A DNA stretch of 64,000 bases from JAAYCI01 sp964472465 (GCA_964472465.1 CAYYLW010000001.1:1-64000), one strand, 5' to 3'; counted from the stretch's first letter, positions 17,130-27,162 are shown. The notes: generated by a model not told the origin, from the letters alone. Program-made: numbers and translations.

Positions 17130-18392
17130 ATGCATGTGAAAGTATTGTGGTTAGTGAACATTTTACTACCAGCTCAATGCGAGCATTTAGGGTTACCCGT
17201 TATTCCAGTAGGTGGCTGGATAGAGGGTATGATGCGCGGGTTGGGGGGGACAGAGGTTTCATTGCTTATATTGGCGACTACCAATAAGATAAAAGAATCT
17301 CTGGTATTTAATCATGATGGTATTACTTATATCACCTTGCCCACCGAAAAAAATATGGAAAAAGCATTTTCGCGGGTATTAGAACAACAAAACCCCGACT
17401 TGATTCATGTTTTTGGCACTGAGATGCAGCATAGTTTGGATATGATGCGGGTGGTGGATCCTCAGCGAGCCATGGTTCAAATTCAAGGTCTAGTGTCTGT
17501 GTGTGCCCCACTTTTTTTAGAGGGTTTACCCTATGAGTTTCAAAAAAGTACTACAGCAAAAGAGCGCGCCAGAAAACTACAAAAATATGGCAGTGTATTT
17601 TTTCAACAACTCAATATGATGGATGCTGGAAAAAACGAGAAAGAAACTCTTTTTAGGGCGCAGCATATTCTTGGTCATACAACCTGGGATTATGCACACA
17701 CCCAACAAATGGCGCCTCATGCACAGTATTACTGTTTCTCCGAAATACTACGGGAGGAATTTTATTCTGGCCAATGGGCCTATGAAAACACTCGTCCATA
17801 TAGCATTTTTATTAGCCAAGCAGCGACCCCCATCAAAGGGGCGCATATGCTATTCAATGTATTACCGGATATTGTAAGGGATTTTCCCGATACTCATGTA
17901 TACGTCGGGGGTTTTTACCCATCATCTCGTGATTTTGGAAATCAGTCTCAACAATTTGATTATTATTCTTACTTGCGAAAACTGTTAACACAAACAAATA
18001 TGATAGATTATGTTACGTTTCTCGGTGTTTTGTCTGCTTCTGAAATGAAATATCAGTATTTGGCCTCCAATGTATTTGTATCTTGCTCTATTATGGAAAA
18101 TGAATCAAATTCTCTTAGCGAAGCCAAAATGCTAGGTGTACCGAGTGTGGCGAGCTATGTGGGTGGTGTGACAGATCGTATTCATCATGGTATAGATGGC
18201 TTCTATTATCCTTTCAACGAACCGCAGATATTGCGCTATTATATATGTCAAATTTTTGAAAGCCCGGAGTTGGCTTGCAAATTATCTGTGCAGGCCAGAA
18301 AGAATGCACTGCTTTTAAATGACTACCAAAAGGCTACCACAGATATACTGAATATATATAGAAAAATATATTCACAGAGCAATGTTCAGTGA
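17130..18392 (+). CDS. Family 4 (GT-B) glycosyltransferase
   Basis: 420 residues. Starts are possible at ATG 17130 and at GTG 17136; the AAGGGGAG site fits the GTG better. N-terminal residues hold KVLWLVN and GGTEVSLL, the C-terminal half SISQAATPIKGAHMLF and an acidic stretch ENESNSLSEAKMLGVPSV, the E-x7-E-like donor-binding motif of GT4 retaining enzymes. It is a cytoplasmic sugar transferase for the glycan. The gene is visibly AT-richer than its neighbours, suggesting separate acquisition. Confidence 0.8.
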   Translation: MHVKVLWLVNILLPAQCEHLGLPVIPVGGWIEGMMRGLGGTEVSLLILATTNKIKESLVFNHDGITYITLPTEKNMEKAFSRVLEQQNPDLIHVFGTEMQHSLDMMRVVDPQRAMVQIQGLVSVCAPLFLEGLPYEFQKSTTAKERARKLQKYGSVFFQQLNMMDAGKNEKETLFRAQHILGHTTWDYAHTQQMAPHAQYYCFSEILREEFYSGQWAYENTRPYSIFISQAATPIKGAHMLFNVLPDIVRDFPDTHVYVGGFYPSSRDFGNQSQQFDYYSYLRKLLTQTNMIDYVTFLGVLSASEMKYQYLASNVFVSCSIMENESNSLSEAKMLGVPSVASYVGGVTDRIHHGIDGFYYPFNEPQILRYYICQIFESPELACKLSVQARKNALLLNDYQKATTDILNIYRKIYSQSNVQ

Positions 18393-18419
18393 TAAATAAA
18401 ACTATAGGGATGGTTCTTG

Positions 18420-19706
18420 ATGAATCTACTAGTTGTGATCAAAACCACTAACTATGCGTATAACCCAACCACACGAATCGCAGAAGCATTAATGCGTGAA
18501 TTTTCGAAACTTGGCATATCCTGCCATATGTTTATGCCGGCCAAAGGAACCAGCGCCCCAGAAAATGTTCCCGTAAAAATGCACCCCTTTGATGATTCCG
18601 GTTTTGAAACCGATGCAGACTGTGAGGCATACTTTGCCCAGGTGGGCCAGCAAAAGTTTGCTCTTTTAAAAAAATTGTTCTATGCCGTCCGGCATCCTTT
18701 CAAAACTCTCAAAACCCTATATAACACCCGGATGAAACAGGATCTAGCCGTCTATGGTTTTTGTAGCGCATACTACGAAAAACGGATTCGTCAGGTCGTG
18801 AAAAAAGAAGGAATTGATGCTGTTCTGGCTTTTTATATGCCAGAAATGATCCTCAAAATTTTTTCCCAAATAACGGTACCCGTCCCCGTTTTTATGTATC
18901 AGCTTGACCCTTGGACGCTCCATGAACTGTTTCCGCAAGAGGAGATGCCCGAAAGGCTTGCCTGTGAAACAGCGGCTTTTGCTAAGGCTGCTGGCATTTT
19001 CACAACACAGCCTTTGCTGGAAATGTATCAGAAAATGGAAGCTTTTCAGCCCTTTCTCCAAAAAATGTATTCGGTAGAATTTCCGCGGCTACACATAGAA
19101 GAACTCCCCAAAGAAACTCCCTCACAAGTGGATGTACCTGCCTTTGACCCTGGCTATTACAATATTGTGTACACCGGAACCGTTTCGGATAACTACCGGA
19201 ATCCTGCGTTCTTTTTGCAGGTTTTTGACCGGTTTTTGGCACAACACCCCAAAAGTAGAATCTACTTTATGGGCATTAACTTTAGCGATGTGTTAAAAGA
19301 ATATGCTGCCACACATACGGACAGTATTATTTTAATTCCACCACAAGCACCCGCTGTGGCCGCCAAATTATTACAAGATGGAGATGCACTCCTCAATATC
19401 AGCAACACATTAACCTACTCGATGCCCAGCAAAATAATTGAATATGTGGCTACCGGTAGGCCGATTATTAACATCCTCAAAATTCCCCATTGCACTTCGT
19501 TACGCTATTTACAAACTTACCCTCTGGGGATAAACCTAAGCGAAGCAGAGCCGGTGGAAGAGGCTGTAATAAGGCTTCAGCAATTCTATACGGACACCCG
19601 GGGAAAGCGCTTGACGTTTGATGAAGTTTGTACGCTATACCCGGAAAGCACGCCCCAATTTGTAGCCGGAAAGATGGCCCATGTGATGAAGGAGACCTTA
19701 GCGTGA
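18420..19706 (+). CDS. GT-B glycosyltransferase, paralogue of the gene at 36788
   Basis: 428 residues from ATG 18420 (a TTG sits directly before it); ATAGGGA precedes. The N-terminal half is Rossmann-like. The C-terminal half contains FDPGYYNIVYTGTVSD, LLNISNTLTYSMPSKIIEYVATGRPIIN and a conserved pattern P.C.SL.YL..YP. The same blocks recur in the protein encoded at 36788-38059 (LPSKLYDYISTGRPIVN), so the two are paralogues separated by about 17 kb. The stop overlaps the next gene's GTG (GTGA at 19703). Sugar specificity is unknown. Confidence 0.75.
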   Translation: MNLLVVIKTTNYAYNPTTRIAEALMREFSKLGISCHMFMPAKGTSAPENVPVKMHPFDDSGFETDADCEAYFAQVGQQKFALLKKLFYAVRHPFKTLKTLYNTRMKQDLAVYGFCSAYYEKRIRQVVKKEGIDAVLAFYMPEMILKIFSQITVPVPVFMYQLDPWTLHELFPQEEMPERLACETAAFAKAAGIFTTQPLLEMYQKMEAFQPFLQKMYSVEFPRLHIEELPKETPSQVDVPAFDPGYYNIVYTGTVSDNYRNPAFFLQVFDRFLAQHPKSRIYFMGINFSDVLKEYAATHTDSIILIPPQAPAVAAKLLQDGDALLNISNTLTYSMPSKIIEYVATGRPIINILKIPHCTSLRYLQTYPLGINLSEAEPVEEAVIRLQQFYTDTRGKRLTFDEVCTLYPESTPQFVAGKMAHVMKETLA

Positions 19707-21286
19707 ATATATTGGTTCTCTATACAAAATACGCACGGACAGACCGGCAAACCTTTACCGATTCATTGCAGTGTTTTAAGCGGTATTCGCCAAAAGATTC
19801 TTTCACTTATTTAAACGTGGTTACTGGGGAAGAAATACGCGGTTTTATGAAGTATATTGAGTATGATGCCGTCATTATGCACTATACTTTTTTAGCGAAA
19901 CGCCAAAATCGGCCGCCGTGGCCAAATTTTTACAAAACGGTTTTGCCTAAAATCCAATCTTTATCCGGTGTTAAGGTAATGATTCCCCAGGATGAATATT
20001 ACTTTACGCAAAGCTTGCGGGACATGATCCGGGATTTTGCGGTGGATCTTGTTTTTACCAATGCAGACGAAAAAAACCTCGCACTTCTCTATCCACGGGA
20101 TGAGGTGGGGGATAGGGTGGAGTTTGTTCGTGTGCTCACTGGATATATCGATGAAAAAACTTTGCCGCGTTTGACAAAGTTGCAAAAAGGTATCCTTGAA
20201 CGCGATATCGGGCTTGGGTATCGCGGCATGAAGCTGCCCTACTATTTTGGAAGCCACGGGCAGCTAAAGTATGAAGCGGCAGCACGGTTTGAAGAATTCC
20301 TAAAAGAATACCCCATGGTACATGCCGACCTTGGAATGACCGGTGTGCGGGACCAAACCGTGTTGTATGGGGATGATTGGCTTCGGTTTTTACTTCGTAG
20401 CCGCTGCACCTTAGCTTGCCTAGGGGGAAGCAGTTTATTGGTACTGGACTCCCTGCAACAAAAGGTGGCTGATTACATTGAAGAACACCCAAAGGCCACA
20501 TACGAAGAAACAGAGGCCGCTGTTTTTCCCGGTGAAGATGGCAAAATCAATATGCAGTTGCTTTCTCCAAAAATGTTTGAAGCTGCCATGGCAAAAAGTT
20601 GCCTTGTCATGGTAGAAGGAGATTATTGGGGCGTATTTAAGCCTGGTGTTCACTTTATTGAAGTAAAGAAAGATTATTCAAATATTGGCTCTGTGGTAGA
20701 TGATATACAAAACCATGCACTTTGCCGCAAAATATCCCTGCAGTGTTATCATGATATTATTGAGCCAAAAGGTCTTGATAATCCCTTTACCTATACATCA
20801 TACGTTCATACGGTTTTGTCCCATATTGGCGAAAAACGTGCTTTGCTCCCAGCAAGTTTGCGTGCTGACACCCGTTTTGCCTCCCGATTTTTCTGGGCTA
20901 GTGACAAAGCTTTCCGGACGTTGAAAGAAGCCGCCATATCCACTCTTTCCTTCATGAAAACGGTCTGTGCAACTATTTCCAACACCCTGGCTTGGCCGTT
21001 TAGAAAAATCGCGGATATCTTCAAGAAAAATATATACTATCCCATACTCTGCCCTTTATATTGCAATATCGTCTATCCACTCGGCCGGAAAATATGGGTT
21101 CTGATCCGATATCAATCTGTTTATTGTGTAAGGTGGGTTCTCAACCTTCCGTATGTTTTTTTTGACACACATCCCAAAGTACGCAATTTTGTTAAGAAGA
21201 TTTTGATGGTAGACAAATGGAAACGACAAGAGCCCCTTACCCTTACAGAGAGTGAAATCACTGAGAAAGACCCCATGGCACCGTAA
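19703..21286 (+). CDS. Uncharacterised GT-B-like protein with C-terminal extension, paralogue of the gene at 12566
   Basis: 527 residues from GTG at 19703, eight bases after AAGGAGA and overlapping the previous stop. The first 420 residues match the protein at 12566 throughout: ILVLYTKY, HYTFLAKR, GVKVMIPQDEY, VLTGY, IGLGYR, CLGGSS, SCLVMVEGDYWGVFKPG.HFIEVKKDYSNI. The extra C-terminal 100 residues are basic and aromatic, possibly a membrane-associated tail. The conserved acidic and glycine-rich C-terminal blocks suggest nucleotide-sugar binding, but the family is not one I recognise. Confidence 0.6.
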   Translation: MNILVLYTKYARTDRQTFTDSLQCFKRYSPKDSFTYLNVVTGEEIRGFMKYIEYDAVIMHYTFLAKRQNRPPWPNFYKTVLPKIQSLSGVKVMIPQDEYYFTQSLRDMIRDFAVDLVFTNADEKNLALLYPRDEVGDRVEFVRVLTGYIDEKTLPRLTKLQKGILERDIGLGYRGMKLPYYFGSHGQLKYEAAARFEEFLKEYPMVHADLGMTGVRDQTVLYGDDWLRFLLRSRCTLACLGGSSLLVLDSLQQKVADYIEEHPKATYEETEAAVFPGEDGKINMQLLSPKMFEAAMAKSCLVMVEGDYWGVFKPGVHFIEVKKDYSNIGSVVDDIQNHALCRKISLQCYHDIIEPKGLDNPFTYTSYVHTVLSHIGEKRALLPASLRADTRFASRFFWASDKAFRTLKEAAISTLSFMKTVCATISNTLAWPFRKIADIFKKNIYYPILCPLYCNIVYPLGRKIWVLIRYQSVYCVRWVLNLPYVFFDTHPKVRNFVKKILMVDKWKRQEPLTLTESEITEKDPMAP

Positions 21287-21372
21287 TAGGGGGTCAGTGA
21301 GAGCAGCAAAATATCCATACACAGATAAGTTGAATCAAAAAATGGGTATTTTTTGGAAAAAGAGGATACGTG

Positions 21373-23580
21373 ATGTTGGGAGTCGGTGCAATTTTTCACT
21401 CGGGAACAATCTTGATTATAGGCATTCTGGGCTTGTTTTTGGCCGGTTTTCCTTTGGCCTATTGGGTAAGTACCTTTAAAAAAGACTTATCGGCAGTCAA
21501 GGCGGATGGAATTTGGGCCCTATCTGTTTTTATTGGTTATGGTTTCATTGTAACGCTTGCAAAACTTCTTTATCTATATATCAATATTCCCTTGCAGTAC
21601 TCCGCCTGGCTTATCTTGGGTGCTGGGGTAACCATGTGGTGTATATTTGTACTCTGGTATCGTAAAAAAGGCTATGGTTGGCGACAACTGTTTCCGGGCA
21701 AAAAATTCATTCTACTCATACTAGGGCTTACCTTGCTGGCAAGCGTAACCTACCTTTATATCGGTTCCAGCTTTTATACTGGTTATAACCATTATGATGC
21801 TTTTTTCTACGGTTCTCAGGCGGAGGCCGTGAAAAGTATTCCATTTTCTCAGCTTTCCAGTGCCTGGCAAGAGAGCCCCTACTTACTTCGCGGTGGCAGC
21901 ATACACCGTTTGGGCCGGGGGTTATTCCAGGCCTTTGTGGCAACGCTTTCTTTTACAGATGGTGCCTCTACAGGGGGGCTGATGGGAATCATATGTGTTC
22001 CCCTACTTTTCTGCGCCTTACTCTATGCAACCAAAGATTTGCGCATGAACCCCATCCTTCGTTATGCTGGATGCGCTCTCGCAGCCTTTTTGCCCAGCCA
22101 CATCACCACCATTCTTGAGGCTTTTTATGTTGTTGCCATTTTCACTTGCTTTATACCCTTGATGTGCAAATTATTCATAGAACTTTTTGACACCCCCAAC
22201 TGGGGCAAAACCGTAATTATCACACTTACCATCGATGCCATCTTTACCACGTTTAGTCAAAGTGTATACTTCCCTATGGGGCTTTTTCTTTTAGCTTTCT
22301 TCCTCTGCCGTCTATATTCCCGCTGCCGCTGGAGGGATGCGTTACACCCTTTGTTTGTTGGTTTATTTGTGTATTTAACAAACCTTCCCCTGCTAACGAT
22401 TTGGGGGGTAGAAATTAGTGCCGCGCTAAGTACGAGGGCTCTTGATGCGCTATATCCGTTTACCACTACCCCTAGCGTTATTCCTTGGCTGTTGTTTGGG
22501 AAGGACTTGTTAAACTACCCTCAAGGTTTTCTTTTTAACGCCATTTTTACACTTGTCGCTGTTCTTTTCTGCTTGACCGGGCTAATTGGGTTGTGGCAAT
22601 GCTTCTGGCAAACGCGAAAGCCGGAAACCATCCTGTTTTTGGTTGCCGTTTTCTCTCCCTTACTCTTTTTAACCACACCACACGGAGAATCTTATCAGTT
22701 ATTTAAAATGCTGTCTTTTGTTTTTCCTCTACTGATGGTCGGTGTTTGGTATTTATTGGACGTTTGCCTACAGCAAATTTCTCCGCTAGTGAATGCAACC
22801 TGTCTGTGGAAAAAGCCCGGTGTTGTCAAAAATATACTCAAAACAGGCATGGTAGCGGTTGTCAGTATTCCCTTCCTTTTTGCAAGCGCGCAATCATTTT
22901 TGAAAGTTCTTGCGGTTGTGGATAGCAATGCCCCCGCGGCGGCAGGGCGTAATGAATTGGTTCTTGACGGTTCTACTAAGGCTTACTTAGATACGGCCAT
23001 TCCTTCCTTCCAAAGCCTACAAGATAAAAAAGGCGTCAACCTTGCCTTTTTTGGAGACCCTTGGCTTAACTCCTGGTGGGGGCTGTACTATGCCAGAAAC
23101 TGTAATATATTTATTGTAACACCCGATGCTCTTTCCACCTACAGCCTGGGACGTGCTGAGACATTGGAAAAATACACAGAAGAAGGATTTCCAGATATTC
23201 CACTAGACTGTGAAATTTATATGGCTCCCGGGATGAAAAACCTGGTGGCTGACCCGGCCGCCCAAAAAGATTTTGCCGTCATGCTATCGCCCAACTATAA
23301 TGTGGAGGAAACAAGCCCAGGAATCTATACCCACACCGATTCCATCTATGTATATGCGCGGCAGGCCTGCACCATTCTACTAAAAGACCCCAACCCATTT
23401 CCAGGGCAGAGTCTTCAAATCAATCATCAAATCGACTCCCTTGTGGAGGGTTCCCCCTTTGAAATCGAAATAGAGGTTCCTGCGGGTGCTTCTTCCTTTG
23501 ACATACGCTACGATAGCTACTATGCAAATATTGGCTTGCCCGAGTTAATGGCTACCCTTGAATTTCCGAAAAATAACTGA
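21373..23580 (+). CDS. Large multi-pass membrane protein, GT-C-like glycosyltransferase
   Basis: 735 residues from ATG 21373, six bases after AGAGGA; a GTG three bases earlier is the alternative. Around a dozen hydrophobic spans fill residues 1-520, and a soluble domain of about 200 residues follows. The first extracytoplasmic loop has GYNHYDAFFYGSQAEAVKS, similar in place and type to acidic loop motifs of GT-C enzymes. With the GtrB-like enzyme and flippase coded convergently next door, it may complete a carrier-glycosyltransferase, flippase and GT-C set that decorates the polymer outside the cell. It could instead be a polymerase. Confidence 0.55.
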   Translation: MLGVGAIFHSGTILIIGILGLFLAGFPLAYWVSTFKKDLSAVKADGIWALSVFIGYGFIVTLAKLLYLYINIPLQYSAWLILGAGVTMWCIFVLWYRKKGYGWRQLFPGKKFILLILGLTLLASVTYLYIGSSFYTGYNHYDAFFYGSQAEAVKSIPFSQLSSAWQESPYLLRGGSIHRLGRGLFQAFVATLSFTDGASTGGLMGIICVPLLFCALLYATKDLRMNPILRYAGCALAAFLPSHITTILEAFYVVAIFTCFIPLMCKLFIELFDTPNWGKTVIITLTIDAIFTTFSQSVYFPMGLFLLAFFLCRLYSRCRWRDALHPLFVGLFVYLTNLPLLTIWGVEISAALSTRALDALYPFTTTPSVIPWLLFGKDLLNYPQGFLFNAIFTLVAVLFCLTGLIGLWQCFWQTRKPETILFLVAVFSPLLFLTTPHGESYQLFKMLSFVFPLLMVGVWYLLDVCLQQISPLVNATCLWKKPGVVKNILKTGMVAVVSIPFLFASAQSFLKVLAVVDSNAPAAAGRNELVLDGSTKAYLDTAIPSFQSLQDKKGVNLAFFGDPWLNSWWGLYYARNCNIFIVTPDALSTYSLGRAETLEKYTEEGFPDIPLDCEIYMAPGMKNLVADPAAQKDFAVMLSPNYNVEETSPGIYTHTDSIYVYARQACTILLKDPNPFPGQSLQINHQIDSLVEGSPFEIEIEVPAGASSFDIRYDSYYANIGLPELMATLEFPKNN

Positions 23581-23587
23581 TAGTCCA

Positions 23588-24838
23588 TTACCACCATTGG
23601 AAGACCGTGGAATCAAACATTTTTTTCAATAGTTTTATCAAATAGCCCCCTAGTAAAAGCGCTTGTAGGCCAATCCCCAACATTAGGCTATAGCTACTGC
23701 CAAGCATATCAAACCTTTCCACCAGCGGATACACACTGGCTACGCAGGCCACAGCCCCCGCCGCATTTAGCAGCAGAAGTGCTTTTTGTTTGCGAAAAGC
23801 GATGAGTAAAGTGTTTTCAAAAGCCACCATGGTTAACAGCACCGAAACCACCAGCATTGGATTTAGCAAATATGAATAGGGGAGAATGGCCCGGCCAAAC
23901 ACCAGCGCTAAAGCAAAATCTCCAAGGTAGCTGCCTGCCAGCAGGGCTAGTATGGTAATGGCCACCAGCGCCAGTAAAACTTTCCCACAAAATTGTAAAA
24001 TTTCCTTGTAGCGTTTTTCCTGGTAGTGACTGGCCGCCCACGGTGAGGCCACCGTCCAAACAGAGCCCGCTAGAGTAGAGAGAACCACAATGACCATTGA
24101 GATGGAGGAGTAGTATCCGAGCAGTTCGCTAGAAAATCGGTTTTCGATGACATATCGTGTGATGAAAGTCATGTACGGATTTAATAAAGTAAAAAGCATC
24201 AAGGGAAAGCAAACCTTGAGTATTCGCCATACGCCCCTGCTGGTGCAGCGGCCAGGAAAACCATTCTTCCGCTTGAGCGACGGCAGATCATACACTAAAA
24301 TAATCAGCCCATATGCCACCGTCATCCCTAAACAAGCGGTTGCGAGGCTGGTTTTACAATACAAAAGCCCCCCAAATGCTAAGATAGGCAAAAGGCCCTT
24401 GAGCATATAGGAGAGGGCTAATTTTTTGTACACATCCATCTCTTGGAAAATGCCAAAAACCACATCCGTGACCGATTCCAGCAGTTTGAATACCAGGATA
24501 ATAAGATTACAGGCCATTACGGCAGGGCTAAATTGATAATACAGCAAACTGCCTACAAACAGCCCTACGGCTGCAAGGGAAGTAATCCCGCGCACTGCTA
24601 TATACTCCGCATCCGAATGTTCCCCTTGTATGTCACTCACCTGGAATTGCCGCACACCATACCGGGCGACAAAACCGAAGATATTGGTGAATGAAACAGC
24701 CAGGGAATAAACCCCAACATCCTCAAACCCTGCAAAATACAACACCACAAGAGTAGTAAGCCACTGGCAGGCAAAGTAGAAAACCGTACCCAACATATTG
24801 AGGGCTGAGCGTGAAAGAAGCTGACCGTTCTGTTTCAT
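23588..24838 (-). CDS. Wzx/MATE-like polysaccharide flippase
   Basis: 416 residues with 12 hydrophobic segments and a short, polar N-terminus, the size and pattern of oligosaccharide flippases (PF01943/PF13440 type). It is the last gene of the reverse operon that starts at 35552 and ends seven bases from the convergent GT-C-like gene, with no terminator in between. It would flip a lipid-linked sugar to the outer face. Because the locus also has an ABC exporter, it may serve a carrier-linked side-chain sugar and not the main chain. Confidence 0.8.
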   Translation of the reverse strand: MKQNGQLLSRSALNMLGTVFYFACQWLTTLVVLYFAGFEDVGVYSLAVSFTNIFGFVARYGVRQFQVSDIQGEHSDAEYIAVRGITSLAAVGLFVGSLLYYQFSPAVMACNLIILVFKLLESVTDVVFGIFQEMDVYKKLALSYMLKGLLPILAFGGLLYCKTSLATACLGMTVAYGLIILVYDLPSLKRKNGFPGRCTSRGVWRILKVCFPLMLFTLLNPYMTFITRYVIENRFSSELLGYYSSISMVIVVLSTLAGSVWTVASPWAASHYQEKRYKEILQFCGKVLLALVAITILALLAGSYLGDFALALVFGRAILPYSYLLNPMLVVSVLLTMVAFENTLLIAFRKQKALLLLNAAGAVACVASVYPLVERFDMLGSSYSLMLGIGLQALLLGGYLIKLLKKMFDSTVFQWW

Positions 24839-24865
24839 AGGCAGGCTTGGTTCCTTCTATTATGG

Positions 24866-25843
24866 TTATGTATTATCACTTTCTTTTGATTCATCTTGTG
24901 GGTTTTCAGAGGAGTTAAAATTGATTCTCTCCTCTTCAATCGCATAGGGTTTTTTCATCAATCTGCGGTTCATGGCTAGGATGTATTCGCCGAGCATTCC
25001 AATAAAAAACAGTTGTGTAGCCCCAAGGAAAAACACCCCGATTAGCATGGGCGCGGTTCCTGCTGGAAATTGGCTCCAGTAGAGTAGTTTTAGAATAAGA
25101 TAAACGATACCCACTAAAAAGCTGATAAGTGAGATAAATAGTCCAAGTAATGTAGCAGCACGAAGCCCTAATGTTGTATAAGAGGTAAAGTTCTGCATGG
25201 CTAGATTATAAAGCGAGAAAAAATGATTGGAGCTCTTTCCACTTTTACGGTTTGGTTGCACAAATTGCACTTTAGCTACACGATAGCCATACTCTGCCAC
25301 AACACCACGCAAAGAAGGGGTGGGGTCTTCCAGCTGGCGTATAATTTCAATGAAATCTCTGTCGTAGAGGCCCGAACCCGTGAAGTGAGGTATCTGCTGG
25401 ATATCTGAACATTTTTGAATAAGCTTATAGTAGAGAGAACGCAAGCCCCACTTAAACCCACTTTCTTCGCTGGCGGTTTTTATCAGACACACCACCTTTG
25501 CGCCTTGTTCCCATTCCTTCACCATTTGCGGAATAAGCTCTGGGGGATTTTGAAAATCAGAGACCATTTGAATGCAGCAATCACCCTCTGCTTGAAGCAA
25601 ACTGTGTAGCCCCGACCGCATAAAACTAGCTACATTGAAAATAGCCCGCACTTTTGTATTATTTCTACAAATTTCGCGTATAATTTCTCTGGTACGGTCG
25701 GTTGAGGCATTGTCAATAAACTGAATCAAATAGTCGTACTCCGGAAGATGCTCTGTAAATTGTTCCTCAATAGCCTTTACCAGCGGCACAATATTATTTT
25801 CCTCATTGCGGCAAGGTAGAGAAACACAGATTAGTTTTCGCAT
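24866..25843 (-). CDS. GtrB/CsbB-like polyprenyl-phosphate glycosyltransferase (GT2)
   Basis: 325 residues. GT2 core with VSLPCRNEENNI, FIDNASTDRTREI and MVSDFQNPPELI; then two hydrophobic spans (about residues 230-255 and 265-295) and a short cytoplasmic tail. This is the GtrB/CsbB/DPM1-type layout, which attaches a sugar to undecaprenyl phosphate at the inner membrane face. It overlaps the pyruvyltransferase gene by 13 bases and precedes the flippase by 27. Its product is a likely donor for an extracytoplasmic GT-C enzyme encoded here. Confidence 0.85.
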   Translation of the reverse strand: MRKLICVSLPCRNEENNIVPLVKAIEEQFTEHLPEYDYLIQFIDNASTDRTREIIREICRNNTKVRAIFNVASFMRSGLHSLLQAEGDCCIQMVSDFQNPPELIPQMVKEWEQGAKVVCLIKTASEESGFKWGLRSLYYKLIQKCSDIQQIPHFTGSGLYDRDFIEIIRQLEDPTPSLRGVVAEYGYRVAKVQFVQPNRKSGKSSNHFFSLYNLAMQNFTSYTTLGLRAATLLGLFISLISFLVGIVYLILKLLYWSQFPAGTAPMLIGVFFLGATQLFFIGMLGEYILAMNRRLMKKPYAIEEERINFNSSENPQDESKESDNT

Positions 25844-27126
25844 GCTTCATATCCTTTTCCTTGATAGAAATACCCGTCTGCAAAGATGCAAATGCCTTCA
25901 TGGTTTAACATTTCCAGCTTTTGTAAAATATAATTTTTTGCTCCTGTTGGTGTCGCCATAATGGGAATTTTTGAATAAAGTTCTAAAACAGTGGAATTTT
26001 GTGACAAAACCGTTTCAAAAACAGCCTGGTTGTATTCATCAATTACAGCCACAAGTCTTGCCTCTGGATAATTGATTTTTATCCTATTAAATATTTGTTG
26101 CGCCAAACAGGTCATTCCCCAAATGATATATTCCGAAGATGGATTTTGCTTAAAAATTAGTTGTTCCATTCTTTCTAACATGCAATCAAATGGATCTTCA
26201 CTTTTTCTTGCGCCACTTCCGATAAAAAAATCGCTAACACTGCAAATAGAATCCCATTTTTCAGCTGCGTCCCGTATTTTAGAAACAATAATGCGTATCA
26301 TTTCATTTTTGATTTGATCATAGTGTACTGGATTTGGATTCCAGTCAATATTGTGAAATTCATCTTGCGTGTATATAGGGAGAAGTCTATCAAGCCATGA
26401 AAACCGGGATAAAAACCGATTGGGTGCAAAAATTGTGGGTATCCCTAACGCAATAGCAGGAGAGGCACAGTGCAGACGTGAGGTTATTACCATAGAAGCA
26501 TCATTGGCATATAGGCTCAACGCTTTTTTCGCTAGTTGTTCTGCCCTAATAAAATTGTCTGTGCAAAATTCCCCATAGAATTCATGTTCAAAGTAAATAG
26601 CAGTATCTTGTATTTCTTTCGGAATGTGTCCCGCAAGTTCAGGGGACACATCCACCAAAAATGGGCGCCCTTCTTTTGGCGCCGCAAGTCTGGTGGGTAG
26701 CGTTGCTGTAACACATCCCGCAAGATATGCGGGAATATGGTACTTACGCATGGTACGAAGGGTGTATTCGTCTCTACATCCAATGGGGGCGTACAGACGT
26801 AAATAGGCTATGCTCTCTTCATCAAAATAATCGGTAGCAAAATGAACACCTGTGAATACAGGAATGATTTTATCTGACGCCGGAAACCATGTTTGCCGCA
26901 CATCTTTGCATCCAAAGAAAAAAAGGTTAACCGGTACAATTAAATATTCATCATTATAGCTGCTTAATTGATGAAAATCCAGCTCAACAATATCTTTTTC
27001 CGCAATTCCCATTACCTCGCGCAAAATATGTTTCATTGCTATTCCCTGGATATTATCTCCAATATTGAAATAGCCACTATCTGTTCGATGATGGGTTTCA
27101 TATACTCCTAGTACACCATATTTCAT
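25831..27126 (-). CDS. Polysaccharide pyruvyl transferase family protein
   Basis: 431 residues. It begins with FNIGDNIQGIAMKHIL, the NxGDxxQ N-terminal pattern of polysaccharide pyruvyltransferases (PF04230), and carries VITSRLHCASPAIALGIPTIF, the SRLH block of the nucleotide or donor pocket, near residue 215. Members transfer pyruvate from phosphoenolpyruvate to form ketals on exopolysaccharide or wall sugars. The C-terminal third, with IWGMTCLAQQIF, looks like a separate Rossmann-like segment. The gene is AT-rich compared with its neighbours. Substrate is unknown. Confidence 0.8.
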   Translation of the reverse strand: MKYGVLGVYETHHRTDSGYFNIGDNIQGIAMKHILREVMGIAEKDIVELDFHQLSSYNDEYLIVPVNLFFFGCKDVRQTWFPASDKIIPVFTGVHFATDYFDEESIAYLRLYAPIGCRDEYTLRTMRKYHIPAYLAGCVTATLPTRLAAPKEGRPFLVDVSPELAGHIPKEIQDTAIYFEHEFYGEFCTDNFIRAEQLAKKALSLYANDASMVITSRLHCASPAIALGIPTIFAPNRFLSRFSWLDRLLPIYTQDEFHNIDWNPNPVHYDQIKNEMIRIIVSKIRDAAEKWDSICSVSDFFIGSGARKSEDPFDCMLERMEQLIFKQNPSSEYIIWGMTCLAQQIFNRIKINYPEARLVAVIDEYNQAVFETVLSQNSTVLELYSKIPIMATPTGAKNYILQKLEMLNHEGICIFADGYFYQGKGYEACEN

Positions 27127-27162
27127 CTAATATTTCCCTCTCCGTATCAAGGCTATATGTGC

